DNA of 13,932 bases, taken from contig URJI01000073.1 in assembly GCA_900548215.1 (NCBI GenBank), forward strand, positions 1 to 13,932, written 5' to 3'. The notes under the pieces were generated by a model that saw nothing but the letters and a program-made list of their open reading frames with translations, searched no databases and had not been told where the DNA came from. The position numbers and the translations under genes are program-made. The stretch comes from an uncultured Coprococcus sp. (GTDB taxonomy: Bacteria > Bacillota > Clostridia > Lachnospirales > Lachnospiraceae). Positions 1 to 8,200 of this stretch are shown here, piece by piece (within the stretch, counting starts at the first letter, position 1; each line of letters opens with the position of its first letter).

Positions 1-289
1 ACCGAACAATGATGGAAGAAATATTATCCTGAATTTTCCTGAGCTCACAGAGGACAGAAGAAAAGAGCTCGTAAAGGATATCAAGAAAAAGGGCGAGGGA
101 ACAAAGGTTGCCATAAGAAATATAAGACGTGATGCAAATGACTCTATCAAGAAGATGGAGAAGAACGGAGACATCAGTGAGGACGAGCTTAAGGACAGTG
201 AAGAGAAGATCCAGAAGCTCACAGATAAGTATGTCGGCCTTGTTGACAAAGCTGTTGAGGCAAAGTCGAAGGAAATCCTTACGGTTTAA
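1..289 (+). CDS. frr: Ribosome recycling factor, C-terminal part (5' end outside window)
   Basis: Ribosome recycling factor splits post-termination ribosomes together with EF-G in the cytoplasm. The frame is open from base 2 to the TAA at 287-289 and gives the last 95 residues of a protein that is usually about 185 long. Visible family hallmarks are the LNFPELTEDRRKELVK stretch, the KVAIRNIRRDA motif near the start of the second long helix, and the charged helical tail ending in KEILTV. The missing N-terminal half lies upstream of the window, so this is an edge effect and not a broken gene. It directly precedes uppS, as in Bacillus and most Clostridia, and its stop codon overlaps a possible uppS ATG (TAATG). 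Glutamate codons are 9 GAG to 2 GAA by hand count, the bias seen across most genes here. Confidence 0.96.
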   Translation, partial: PNNDGRNIILNFPELTEDRRKELVKDIKKKGEGTKVAIRNIRRDANDSIKKMEKNGDISEDELKDSEEKIQKLTDKYVGLVDKAVEAKSKEILTV

Positions 290-303
290 TGAACGGTGAT
301 CGT

Positions 304-1032
304 ATGAAGAGAGAGATAGACGGAGAATTATTAAACATCCCGGAGCATGTAGCCGTGATCATGGATGGCAATGGCAGGTGGGCTAAGAAGCGTTTTCTTC
401 CAAGGAACTATGGCCATGCTGAGGGGGCAAAGGCTCTGGAGGCTATATGTGAGAACTGTGCAAAGCTTGGCATAAAGTATCTTACCGTGTATGCTTTTTC
501 CACTGAGAACTGGAAGAGATCCGTGGAGGAAGTGTCAGGCATCATGAATCTGTTCAGGAAATATCTTGTTGACAGTATAGAGCGTTCAAACAATGCCAAT
601 ATGCGTGTGAGGCTTATTGGTAAAAGAGAAGGTCTTGCAGACGATATTGTTCAGAAGATGGAAAATCTGGAGTGTGAGACTGCAGGCAACACAGGACTTC
701 AGTTCTATATTGCGATCAATTATGGCGGACGTGATGAGATAGTCAGGGCCACAAAGAAACTTATATCTGACGTACAGGCAGGTGCTGTCAGTGAGGAGAA
801 TATTGACGAGTCTGTATTTGGCACATATCTTGATACAGCAGGAGTGCCTGATCCCGACCTGCTCATAAGAACAAGCGGTGAGGAGAGAACGTCCAATTTC
901 CTTCCATGGCAGCTTGCTTATTCGGAGTTTTATTTTACAGATACGCTCTGGCCTGATTTTGATATGGATTCATTGGTGAAGGCAGTGAGATATTACAACA
1001 AGAGAGAGAGAAGATTCGGAGATGCAAAATAA
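304..1032 (+). CDS. uppS: Isoprenyl transferase (undecaprenyl diphosphate synthase)
   Basis: Cis-prenyltransferase that condenses farnesyl diphosphate with isopentenyl diphosphates to make the C55 undecaprenyl diphosphate lipid carrier for peptidoglycan and other wall polymers; it acts at the cytoplasmic face of the membrane. Counting from a possible ATG at 289 (247 aa), MDGNGRWAKKR is at 25-35 with the catalytic Asp at 26. HAEG is at 43-46, FSTENWKR at 70-77, NYGGRDEI at 144-151, and the IPP-binding region DLLIRTSGEERTSNF at 190-204, followed by the conserved YSEF and WPDF blocks. All expected motifs are intact and the length is normal. Two starts are possible. ATG 289 overlaps the frr stop but has no well-spaced Shine-Dalgarno. 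ATG 304 follows GGTGATC (295-301), which pairs with the extreme 3' end of 16S rRNA at suitable spacing, so I prefer 304 (242 aa). The family N terminus varies, so the choice is uncertain. Confidence 0.96.
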   Translation: MKREIDGELLNIPEHVAVIMDGNGRWAKKRFLPRNYGHAEGAKALEAICENCAKLGIKYLTVYAFSTENWKRSVEEVSGIMNLFRKYLVDSIERSNNANMRVRLIGKREGLADDIVQKMENLECETAGNTGLQFYIAINYGGRDEIVRATKKLISDVQAGAVSEENIDESVFGTYLDTAGVPDPDLLIRTSGEERTSNFLPWQLAYSEFYFTDTLWPDFDMDSLVKAVRYYNKRERRFGDAK

Positions 1033-1050
1033 GTATCCGGAGGGTAGTTT

Positions 1051-1848
1051 ATGAAACAGAGAGTTATAAGTGGTGCAGTTCTTGTAGTTATACTGGCCAT
1101 TACATTATATTTTGGCGGAATTGTTACATGTGGCTTCATGGGACTTGTGTCACTCATAGGCAATATGGAGCTTCTCAGGGTCTATGGAGTGAACAGGAAA
1201 ACTCCGGGATTTGTATGCTATATAGCCACGGTTGTATATTATGTGGCTATATATATTGGAAGAATGGATATAATAATACCCATGATGGTTGTATATCTGC
1301 TTGTCATGCTGGCAGTTTATGTGCTTGCGTTTCCAACTTATACTGACAAGCAGATCATGGCGTCGTTCATGGACTTTTTCTATGTCAGCGTTATGCTTTC
1401 ATTTGTATATCTTATCAGGGATATGAAGCATGGACTGGTTCTTGTGCTACTCATATTTGTAAGTTCATGGATAAATGATACATGTGCGTATTTCGTTGGA
1501 AGGGCACTCGGAAAGCACAAGATGGCACCTGTACTAAGCCCTAAGAAGAGTGTTGAAGGTCTTATAGGAGGTATAGTTGGCGCCGGCATATTTGGTGTGG
1601 TGTTTGGAATATTGTTCAACAATTATGTGGAGCATATGAACTATGCACCGGCTATATTTGCGGTTATCGGTGCTGTGGGGGCAGTCCCTGCGGTGATCGG
1701 CGATCTGGCCGCATCTGCCATAAAGAGAAATAACGATATAAAGGACTATGGAAAACTGATTCCAGGTCATGGAGGAATATTAGACCGATTTGACAGCATA
1801 ATATTTACAGCACCTATAATATACTATCTGCTGATGTATTTGTTGTAG
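1051..1848 (+). CDS. cdsA: Phosphatidate cytidylyltransferase (CDP-diacylglycerol synthase)
   Basis: Integral membrane enzyme that makes CDP-diacylglycerol from phosphatidic acid and CTP, the branch point for phosphatidylglycerol, cardiolipin and related phospholipids. The 265-residue protein is mostly hydrophobic, with about seven to eight membrane segments (for example about 5-25, 52-70, 74-94, 110-123, 127-140, 170-190, 200-220 and 250-264). The C-terminal family signature is complete at 222-248: S-AIKR, then KD (231-232), then PGHGG (238-242) and DRFD (245-248), which carry the metal- and substrate-binding acidic residues. An upstream conserved block, NDTCAYFVGR to LSPKKSVEGLIGG, spans 142-174. 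The ATG is preceded by GGAGGG (1039-1044) at 6 bases, so the start is firm. It follows uppS by 18 bases. The 81-base gap to dxr holds a long hairpin that could lower or alter expression downstream. Confidence 0.96.
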   Translation: MKQRVISGAVLVVILAITLYFGGIVTCGFMGLVSLIGNMELLRVYGVNRKTPGFVCYIATVVYYVAIYIGRMDIIIPMMVVYLLVMLAVYVLAFPTYTDKQIMASFMDFFYVSVMLSFVYLIRDMKHGLVLVLLIFVSSWINDTCAYFVGRALGKHKMAPVLSPKKSVEGLIGGIVGAGIFGVVFGILFNNYVEHMNYAPAIFAVIGAVGAVPAVIGDLAASAIKRNNDIKDYGKLIPGHGGILDRFDSIIFTAPIIYYLLMYLL

Positions 1849-1850
1849 AG

Positions 1851-1894
1851 ATGATGGGCAGTGCTCAGTGGAATTACTGGATACTGCCTATTGT
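1851..1894 (+). promoter_or_regulatory. Long stem-loop in the cdsA-dxr gap
   Basis: Bases 1851-1869 pair with 1876-1894 around a six-base loop (GGAATT). By hand, 18 of 19 positions pair, five of them as G-U wobbles, with a single C/A mismatch at 1864/1881. The core is GGGCAGT against ACTGCCT. A mildly T-rich stretch (TTGTGTTTTAT) overlaps and follows the 3' arm, which is weaker than a typical intrinsic terminator tail. It could be an internal attenuator, an RNA-processing site or a stability element between cdsA and dxr. The structure is seen in the sequence; its role is inference. Confidence 0.5.
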
Positions 1895-1929
1895 GTTTTA
1901 TCCGCAATCGGCGGTTATAGGAGGAAATC

Positions 1930-3072
1930 ATGAAGAACGTAGCGGTAATTGGTTCCACGGGATCTATAGGAACGCAGACCCTTGATATAGCAAGAGCAAA
2001 TGATGATCTGAACGTGGTGGCACTTGCTGCCGGAAGGAATACCAAGCTTCTTGAAGCTCAGGCCAGAGAATTCAATCCGGAGATAATAGGTATATGGAGC
2101 GAGGAGGACGCCAGAGGGCTTCGTATAAGTCTTGCAGATACAGGTATAAAGGTAGTTTCAGGTATGGAAGGACTTATCGAGATAGCAGAGCTTGGATCTT
2201 CAGACATAGTTGTTACAGGTATAGTGGGTATGATAGGAATCAGGCCTACGATAGCGGCGATAAATGCAGGCAAGGATATAGCCCTTGCAAATAAAGAGAC
2301 TCTGGTCACTGCAGGACATATCATCATGCCTCTGGCAAAGGAAAAAGGCGTGTCCATACTTCCGGTTGACAGCGAGCATTCAGCTATATTCCAGTCACTT
2401 CAGGGCAATTTTCACGGTGACGTGGCGAAGATCCTGCTCACCGCGTCCGGTGGTCCGTTCCGCGGCAAAGATACTGAATTTCTTTCCCACGTGAGGGTGG
2501 AGGATGCTTTAAAGCACCCGAACTGGAGTATGGGAAGAAAGATAACTATAGATTCTGCGACAATGGTCAACAAGGGACTCGAGGTTATAGAGGCAAAGTG
2601 GCTGTTTGACGTGGAGCCGGAGAACATACAGGTCGTTGTACAGCCTCAGAGTATCATCCATTCCATGGTGCAGTACAGGGATGGTGCGGTCATTGCACAG
2701 CTTGGAACCCCTGACATGAAGCTTCCTATCCAGTATGCATTGTTCTATCCTGAGAGAAGATTCCTTGCAGGAGACAGACTGGATTTCTGGTCTATGAATT
2801 CCATCCTCATAGAAAAGCCGGATATGGATGTGTTCAAGGGACTTAAGTATGCGTATTTAGCCATAGCAGATGGCGGTTCCATGCCTACAGTGTTCAATGC
2901 GGCAAATGAGTGTGCAGTTGCGAGATTCCTTGACAGAAAGATTAAATTCCTTGATATATATAAGATCATTGAGGAGTGTATGGCATCACACACAGTGATC
3001 CCTGACCCTGACGTGTCACAGATACTTGACACGGAGAAGTGGGTATATGATTTTGTAGAAAGCAGGTGGTAG
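1930..3072 (+). CDS. dxr: 1-deoxy-D-xylulose 5-phosphate reductoisomerase
   Basis: Cytoplasmic enzyme that converts 1-deoxy-D-xylulose 5-phosphate to 2-C-methyl-D-erythritol 4-phosphate with NADPH and a divalent metal. It is the committed step of the MEP isoprenoid pathway and the target of fosmidomycin. The 380-residue length is typical. The NADPH-binding motif GSTGSIGTQTLDI is at 8-20 and ALANKETLVTAG at 118-129. The metal ligands sit in PVDSEH (Asp147, Glu149) and GLEVIEAKW (Glu218). The flexible substrate loop HPNWSMGRKITIDSATMVNKG is at 196-216, and the C-terminal domain keeps QSIIHSMVQY and NAANECAV. A perfect AGGAGG (1919-1924) sits 5 bases before the ATG, fixing the start. Its stop is 1 base before the TTG start of rseP, suggesting translational coupling. 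UppS, encoded two genes upstream, uses the pathway product. Confidence 0.97.
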   Translation: MKNVAVIGSTGSIGTQTLDIARANDDLNVVALAAGRNTKLLEAQAREFNPEIIGIWSEEDARGLRISLADTGIKVVSGMEGLIEIAELGSSDIVVTGIVGMIGIRPTIAAINAGKDIALANKETLVTAGHIIMPLAKEKGVSILPVDSEHSAIFQSLQGNFHGDVAKILLTASGGPFRGKDTEFLSHVRVEDALKHPNWSMGRKITIDSATMVNKGLEVIEAKWLFDVEPENIQVVVQPQSIIHSMVQYRDGAVIAQLGTPDMKLPIQYALFYPERRFLAGDRLDFWSMNSILIEKPDMDVFKGLKYAYLAIADGGSMPTVFNAANECAVARFLDRKIKFLDIYKIIEECMASHTVIPDPDVSQILDTEKWVYDFVESRW

Positions 3073-3073
3073 A

Positions 3074-4171
3074 TTGAACATAATACTTATCATACTTGTA
3101 TTTGGGGTAATTATTTTTTTCCATGAACTTGGACATTTTATAGTTGCCAAGATAAACCATATAACAGTAAAAGAATTCTCGATGGGTCTTGGACCAAAAC
3201 TTTTTTCTTTCAACAAGAAGGAGACCCAGTATTCACTCAGACTTATTCCTCTCGGCGGATATTGTATGATGCTCAGTGAGGATGAGGAGGAGAATGAGAA
3301 CGACGAGAACTCATTTGACAAGAAATCCATATGGGCGAGGATGGCGGTCGTTCTTGCCGGTCCATTTATGAATATAGTGATCGCATTCATATTCTCTGTT
3401 GTGATAATACATTTCTGCGGAACAGATCCTGCAACCATTGGCAGGGTTTACAGCGATGAACTTGCACAGGAGAGCGACTATGCTGATATAGCCAAGGAAT
3501 TTGGTGGTGATTACCCTGCTGCCAAGGCCGGAATACAGGATGGCGATACGGTGCTCAAGATAGGCGGAAGCAGTATCAAGAACTTCCGTGAGCTTCAGAT
3601 ATATCTTGAAATATATGGAGACGGATCACCTATAGATCTCACCCTTAAACGAACTGACGGTGAGGTGTATGACACAACCGTATATCCAGTGAAGACAAGT
3701 GCAGGCTACAAGATAGGAATAATAAGCTCAGGTTACAAGCTCCCAGAAAATTTTGGTGAGCTCATGAAATATTCAGCTTATGAGGTCAGATACTGGGTGA
3801 AGGCTACATTCCTGAGTCTCAAGCTGATCGTAACAAGACAGGTCAGCTCAGATCAGGTGTCAGGTCCTGTGGGCGTTGCGAAGAGCATGAACGACACTTT
3901 CAATGAGGCAGCAAAAGTTGATGTGCTCACGGTTCTGCTCAACTGGATGAATTATATAGTTCTTTTGTCGGCAAACCTTGGAATCATGAATATGCTTCCG
4001 ATACCGGGACTTGACGGAGGAAGGTTCCTGTTTCTTCTCATAGAACTCATAACGAGGAGAAAGGTTCCGAAGGATAAGGAGAATATAGTCACAGTCATAG
4101 GATTTGTGCTTGTCATGATACTTATGGTTGTCATATTGTTTAACGATATCAAGAATGTATTTTTTAGTTAG
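3074..4171 (+). CDS. rseP: RIP metalloprotease, site-2 protease family (RseP/RasP, peptidase M50B)
   Basis: Intramembrane zinc protease that cuts transmembrane segments of anti-sigma factors and leftover signal peptides. The zinc motif HELGH is at 17-21 in the first membrane segment (about 1-25). The second catalytic motif, NMLPIPGLDGGR, is at 306-317 with the third zinc ligand Asp314. A second hydrophobic segment lies at about 91-113. A PDZ domain follows (about 115-210, with AKAGIQDGDTVLKIGG), and the C-terminal segments are at about 288-305 and 335-356. An acidic insertion, EDEEENENDEN, at 69-79 is on the cytoplasmic side in the family topology. The start is TTG at 3074, one base after the dxr stop. 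No ATG or GTG fits, because the HELGH segment begins almost at once. AGGTGGT (3064-3070) gives a partial Shine-Dalgarno match. Position and size match rasP of Bacillus. Its substrates here cannot be told from the window. Confidence 0.95.
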   Translation: MNIILIILVFGVIIFFHELGHFIVAKINHITVKEFSMGLGPKLFSFNKKETQYSLRLIPLGGYCMMLSEDEEENENDENSFDKKSIWARMAVVLAGPFMNIVIAFIFSVVIIHFCGTDPATIGRVYSDELAQESDYADIAKEFGGDYPAAKAGIQDGDTVLKIGGSSIKNFRELQIYLEIYGDGSPIDLTLKRTDGEVYDTTVYPVKTSAGYKIGIISSGYKLPENFGELMKYSAYEVRYWVKATFLSLKLIVTRQVSSDQVSGPVGVAKSMNDTFNEAAKVDVLTVLLNWMNYIVLLSANLGIMNMLPIPGLDGGRFLFLLIELITRRKVPKDKENIVTVIGFVLVMILMVVILFNDIKNVFFS

Positions 4172-4185
4172 AAGCAGCTTATAAG

Positions 4186-4235
4186 AGGAGGAAAGGCGCC
4201 AGTGCCATGTGTGGGTACTGGCGTTATGAATATAT
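4186..4235 (+). promoter_or_regulatory. ispG translation-initiation region: distant Shine-Dalgarno plus intervening hairpin
   Basis: A perfect AGGAGG lies at 4186-4191, but the ispG ATG is at 4236, 44 bases downstream, and no purine-rich site lies closer (the bases just before the ATG are GCGTTATGAATATAT). Between them, 4197-4206 (CGCCAGTGCC) pairs along its whole length with 4214-4223 (GGTACTGGCG), with one G-U. Two more G-U pairs (4195-4196 with 4224-4225) may extend it, around loop ATGTGTG. Folding brings the Shine-Dalgarno to about 13-15 unpaired bases from the ATG. An alternative is a 10-codon leader ORF (4207-4239, MCGYWRYEYI) whose TGA overlaps the ispG ATG. The structure is seen; a bridging or leader role is inferred. 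Confidence 0.5.
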
Positions 4236-5285
4236 ATGAAGACCAGAGAGATAAGAATAGGAGACAGAGTCATAGGCGGGGGCAATCCCATACTTATACA
4301 GTCTATGACAAATACGAAGACGAGTGATGTGGAAGCCACGGTTTCGCAGATACTCCAGCTTGAGAAAGCGGGATGTGACATCATCAGATGTACGATCAAC
4401 GATGAGGCTGCAGCTGATGCGGTGCCGGAGATAAAGAAGAGGATACACATACCTCTTGTGGGAGATATACATTTTGATTACAGACTGGCGATAAAAGCCA
4501 TAGAAAACGGCGTGGATAAGATCAGGATCAACCCTGGGAATATCGGCGGACAGCAGAATCTTGCAAAGGTTGTGGAGGCTGCAAAGAAGAGGGATATACC
4601 TATAAGAGTTGGTGTCAACAGCGGATCTCTTGAGAAGGAGCTGGTACAGAAATACGGCGGTGTCACAGCGGAGGGAATCGTTGAGAGCGCACTTGACAAG
4701 GTGAGGATGATCGAGGATCTGGACTATCACAATATAGTTATCAGTATAAAGTCATCTGATGTCATGATGTGCGTGAGAGCCCATGAGCTGATTGCAGATA
4801 AGACTGATTATCCTCTGCATGTGGGTATAACTGAGTCGGGAACTGTGACCAGGGGAAATATCAAATCATCGGTGGGACTTGGCATTATTCTCCATGAGGG
4901 TATTGGAGATACCATCAGAGTGTCACTCACAGGAGATCCGGTGGATGAGATATTGTCGGCGAAACTGATATTAAGGGCTCTTGGACTTCGAAAAGGCGGA
5001 GTGGAACTTGTGTCATGCCCTACATGTGGAAGAACGGAGATAGATCTAATTGGCCTTGCAAATAAAGTAGAGAAACTTGTCTCAGATTATGACAATCTCA
5101 ACATAAAGGTTGCGGTCATGGGTTGTGTGGTGAATGGCCCGGGCGAGGCAAAAGAGGCTGACCTTGGAATTGCAGGAGGCAAGGGCTGTGGTCTTCTCAT
5201 AAAGAAGGGCGAGATAGTTGGAAGATTGAGCGAGGATGAATTTATACCAGCGTTGAAGCGGGAATTAGACAATTGGAGTGAGTAG
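4236..5285 (+). CDS. ispG: (E)-4-hydroxy-3-methylbut-2-enyl-diphosphate synthase (flavodoxin-type)
   Basis: Iron-sulfur enzyme of the MEP pathway. It reductively opens the cyclic diphosphate MEcPP to HMBPP, taking electrons from flavodoxin or ferredoxin. The 349-residue protein has the short bacterial layout: a TIM barrel (about 1-255) with QSMTNTKT at 22-29, RCTINDE at 51-57, GDIHFDYRLA at 76-85 and RINPGNIGG at 97-105. A C-terminal [4Fe-4S] domain follows. The cluster ligands are visible as SCPTCGR (Cys261, Cys264), MGCVVNGPGEA (Cys297) and the Glu ligand at 304. An in-frame TGA at 4227 rules out a longer start, and MKTREIRIGD fits the family N terminus, so ATG 4236 is secure even though no Shine-Dalgarno lies at normal distance. 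It stands where proS is found in Bacillus (between rasP and polC). PolC follows in the same frame after TAG-AGA. Confidence 0.97.
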   Translation: MKTREIRIGDRVIGGGNPILIQSMTNTKTSDVEATVSQILQLEKAGCDIIRCTINDEAAADAVPEIKKRIHIPLVGDIHFDYRLAIKAIENGVDKIRINPGNIGGQQNLAKVVEAAKKRDIPIRVGVNSGSLEKELVQKYGGVTAEGIVESALDKVRMIEDLDYHNIVISIKSSDVMMCVRAHELIADKTDYPLHVGITESGTVTRGNIKSSVGLGIILHEGIGDTIRVSLTGDPVDEILSAKLILRALGLRKGGVELVSCPTCGRTEIDLIGLANKVEKLVSDYDNLNIKVAVMGCVVNGPGEAKEADLGIAGGKGCGLLIKKGEIVGRLSEDEFIPALKRELDNWSE

Positions 5286-5288
5286 AGA

Positions 5289-8200
5289 TTGAACAACGAG
5301 GATCGTATTTGGGAACAGGAAAATATAGATCAGATGTACGCAGACCAGATGCAGGCCCAGATGGATTATGAAGCTCAAATGGCGGAGCAGCAGATGTACG
5401 AGAACCAGATGTACGAGAGCCAGGTGTATGAGGAGCAGGTGAACGCGGATATGCAGCATGAGAGTGCGCCTTATACTTATGGGGGAAAAAGAGATCCTGA
5501 AGAAAATGCTGCAGGTGACATGGGAGATGGTGCTGCGCAGAATGTGACAGTAGGAGAAAGCCGAGAGTCTGAAATATCTTCTGAGCCGGTGAAGTCTGTG
5601 GAGACTCCGGCTTCCAGCAACGCTGATGAAGATGCGGAGCAGGCAGAGCTTTTCATGAAGGTCTTTCCGGGGGTGGAGATGACAAAGGAGCTTGCCGGAC
5701 TTTTCACTGAGGTATATGTCACCAAGATAACTATATATGATAAGAAGAGCGTTCTTCAGATAGATATAAGATCGAGGCACATAATCAGCAGGCCTAACAT
5801 AGAGAAGGCGGAGGAGTGTGTAAAGAAATATCTCCAGAGCAGCAGGAGATATACGGTAAATATAAAGGAGCACTATACGCTGTCTACACAGTACAATCTT
5901 GATGCCATAGTAAAGGCATATGAGGACAGTATACTGTATGATATAAGATCATTCAGCAATGTCGGTTACAGGCTGATTGCAAAGTCTGTGGGAGACTGGT
6001 ACTGCGACGGGGACGCCATAACCATCGCCATAGAGGACAGCAAGATAGCCAGGATTCATGCAGATAAGATCAAGAGTTATATGGAGGATATGTTCCAGGA
6101 TAGATTCGACCTTTCTGTGAACGTGGCATTTGAGTATAGTGAAGCGGATAAAGAGAAGCTGAGAAAGGCAAGTGCACTTGTGGAGCAGCAGAAGATAGAA
6201 GCCATACTCAGCAATCTGAGAGACCATGGGGATATAATCGTCGATGGAAAGGCTGTAGACAAGGATAAGCTCGGAGTTTCTGAAAAGGGCAGCAAGCCTG
6301 ATGATGGAAAAAAGAGCGAGGATACAAAGACTCAGCCAGTATCTTCCGGGGGAGATTCCGGACAGAAGTCTGGTGGAGAAAAGGAGAAATTTGGCAGAAG
6401 ACGCAGGTATTCGGATGATCCTGATGTGTTCATTGGAAGAGATGTGGAGGGACAGCTCCTTGAGATATCCAGTATAAATGATGGTATTGGAGAGGTAGTC
6501 ATCCACGGGCAGATCATGAATACCGAGGAGAGAGAACTGAGAAACGGCAAGATCATACTGACCGGATACATAACGGATTTTACCGATACCATCGGTTTCA
6601 AGATGTTCTGCAGCCCTGAGGATATGGAAGTGTACCGTGAGGAGATACAGAAAGGGCAGTTCTACAGGATGAAGGGACTTGCAGAATTTGACTCGTATGC
6701 CAAGGAAGTCATGATATGCAGAGTGCTTGGCATGAAACACATACAGGATTTCCGGGTGCCAAGAATGGATACATATCCTGAAAAACGTGTTGAGCTTCAC
6801 ATGCATACCAAGATGAGTGAGATGGACAGTGTGGTTGACATAGAGACTATAGTGAAGCGAGCCAGCGACTGGGGACACCCTGCTATAGCCATCACGGATC
6901 ACGGTGTTGTACAGGCTTTCCCTATAGCAAACCACACCAAGGGACTCAGAAAGGATTTCAAGATCATCTATGGTGTGGAGGGATATTTTGTAGACGATCT
7001 CAAGGATCTCGTAAAGAATTCCAGAAACCAGAATATTGATTCAGAGTACGTCGTATTTGATATAGAGACAACCGGACTTTCCAAGAAGCACAACAAGATC
7101 ATAGAGATCGGTGCAGTCAAGGTGAAGGACGGTGAGGTGATTGATACCTTCTCTGAGTTCATCAATCCGGGCGTGCCGATCCCATACCAGATAGAGCAGC
7201 TTACATCGATCAACGACGACATGGTCAAGGATGCTCCTATGTCTGATGTCATTGTTCCAAAGTTTGTGGAATTCTGCGGAGACGACATAGTGGTCGCACA
7301 TAATGCGTCGTTTGATACGGGATTTGTCAGAAAAAATGCTGAGGAGCTGGGACTTAAGTTTGACAACACGGTGCTCGACACCATGACACTCAGTCATATC
7401 CTGCTCCCGGAGCTTGGTAAATTTACCCTGGACAGAGTATGTAAAGAGTTGAAGATTGTAAATGCGCATCACCATAGAGCCATAGATGATGCGGAGGCTA
7501 CATCAAAAGTATTTTTCAAGCTTATGGATATGATGAAGGATAAGGGTGTTAAGACCATGGACGATCTAAATGTATTGGGTAGTACATCTCCGGATGCCAT
7601 CAAGAAAGCCCGAACGTACCATGGTATCATACTTGCAAAGAATGAGATAGGCAGGGTTAATCTGTACAGACTTATATCTGAGTCCCATCTGACGTATTTT
7701 GCAAGAAGACCTAGAATGCCGATGAGTCTCATAAACAAATATCGTGAGGGACTGCTCATAGGTTCCGCCTGTGAAGCCGGGGAACTGTTTCGTGCTATTG
7801 TTGACGATGCCCCGGATGAGGAGATAGTGAGACTTGTAAACTGGTTTGACTATCTGGAGATACAGCCGCTTGGCAACAATGAGTTCATGACAAGGGATGC
7901 AAAAGATCCAAAGACCATGGATGATCTGATCGGATACAACAAGAGGATTGTTGAGCTCGGTGAGATGTTCAACAAACCTGTTGTAGCTACGTGTGATGTG
8001 CATTTCCTCAATCCTGAGGATTACATATACAGAGCAATAATCATGAAGAGCAAGGGATTTGATGACGCAGATATGCAGCCGCCTCTGTATTTCAGAACCA
8101 CAGAGGAGATGCTGGCGGAATTCCAGTATCTTGGAAGTGACAAGGCCAAGGAAGTTGTCATCACCAATACAAATCTGATCGCTGATATGATAGAGAGGAT

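Noticed and set aside
1851..1985. 44-codon ORF (MMGSAQWNYW...) starting in the cdsA-dxr gap
   Set aside because: No ribosome site, overlaps dxr out of frame, and its start coincides with the long hairpin; nothing suggests it is translated.
4202..4327. 41-codon ORF from GTG 4202 at good distance from the AGGAGG upstream of ispG
   Set aside because: It overlaps ispG out of frame, has no recognisable content and starts inside the stable stem; I treat it only as a possible alternative user of that ribosome site.
5265..5873. 202-codon open frame on the minus strand opposite the PolC repeat region
   Set aside because: Its Leu/His/Ile-rich sequence is simply the complement of the Q-M-Y-E repeats; there is no independent support.
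5949..6935. 328-codon open frame on the minus strand inside polC
   Set aside because: It lies opposite the clearly coding polC N-terminal and OB regions, has low-complexity, non-family-like content and no ribosome site or promoter. It is a shadow of the GAG/GAT-rich sense strand.
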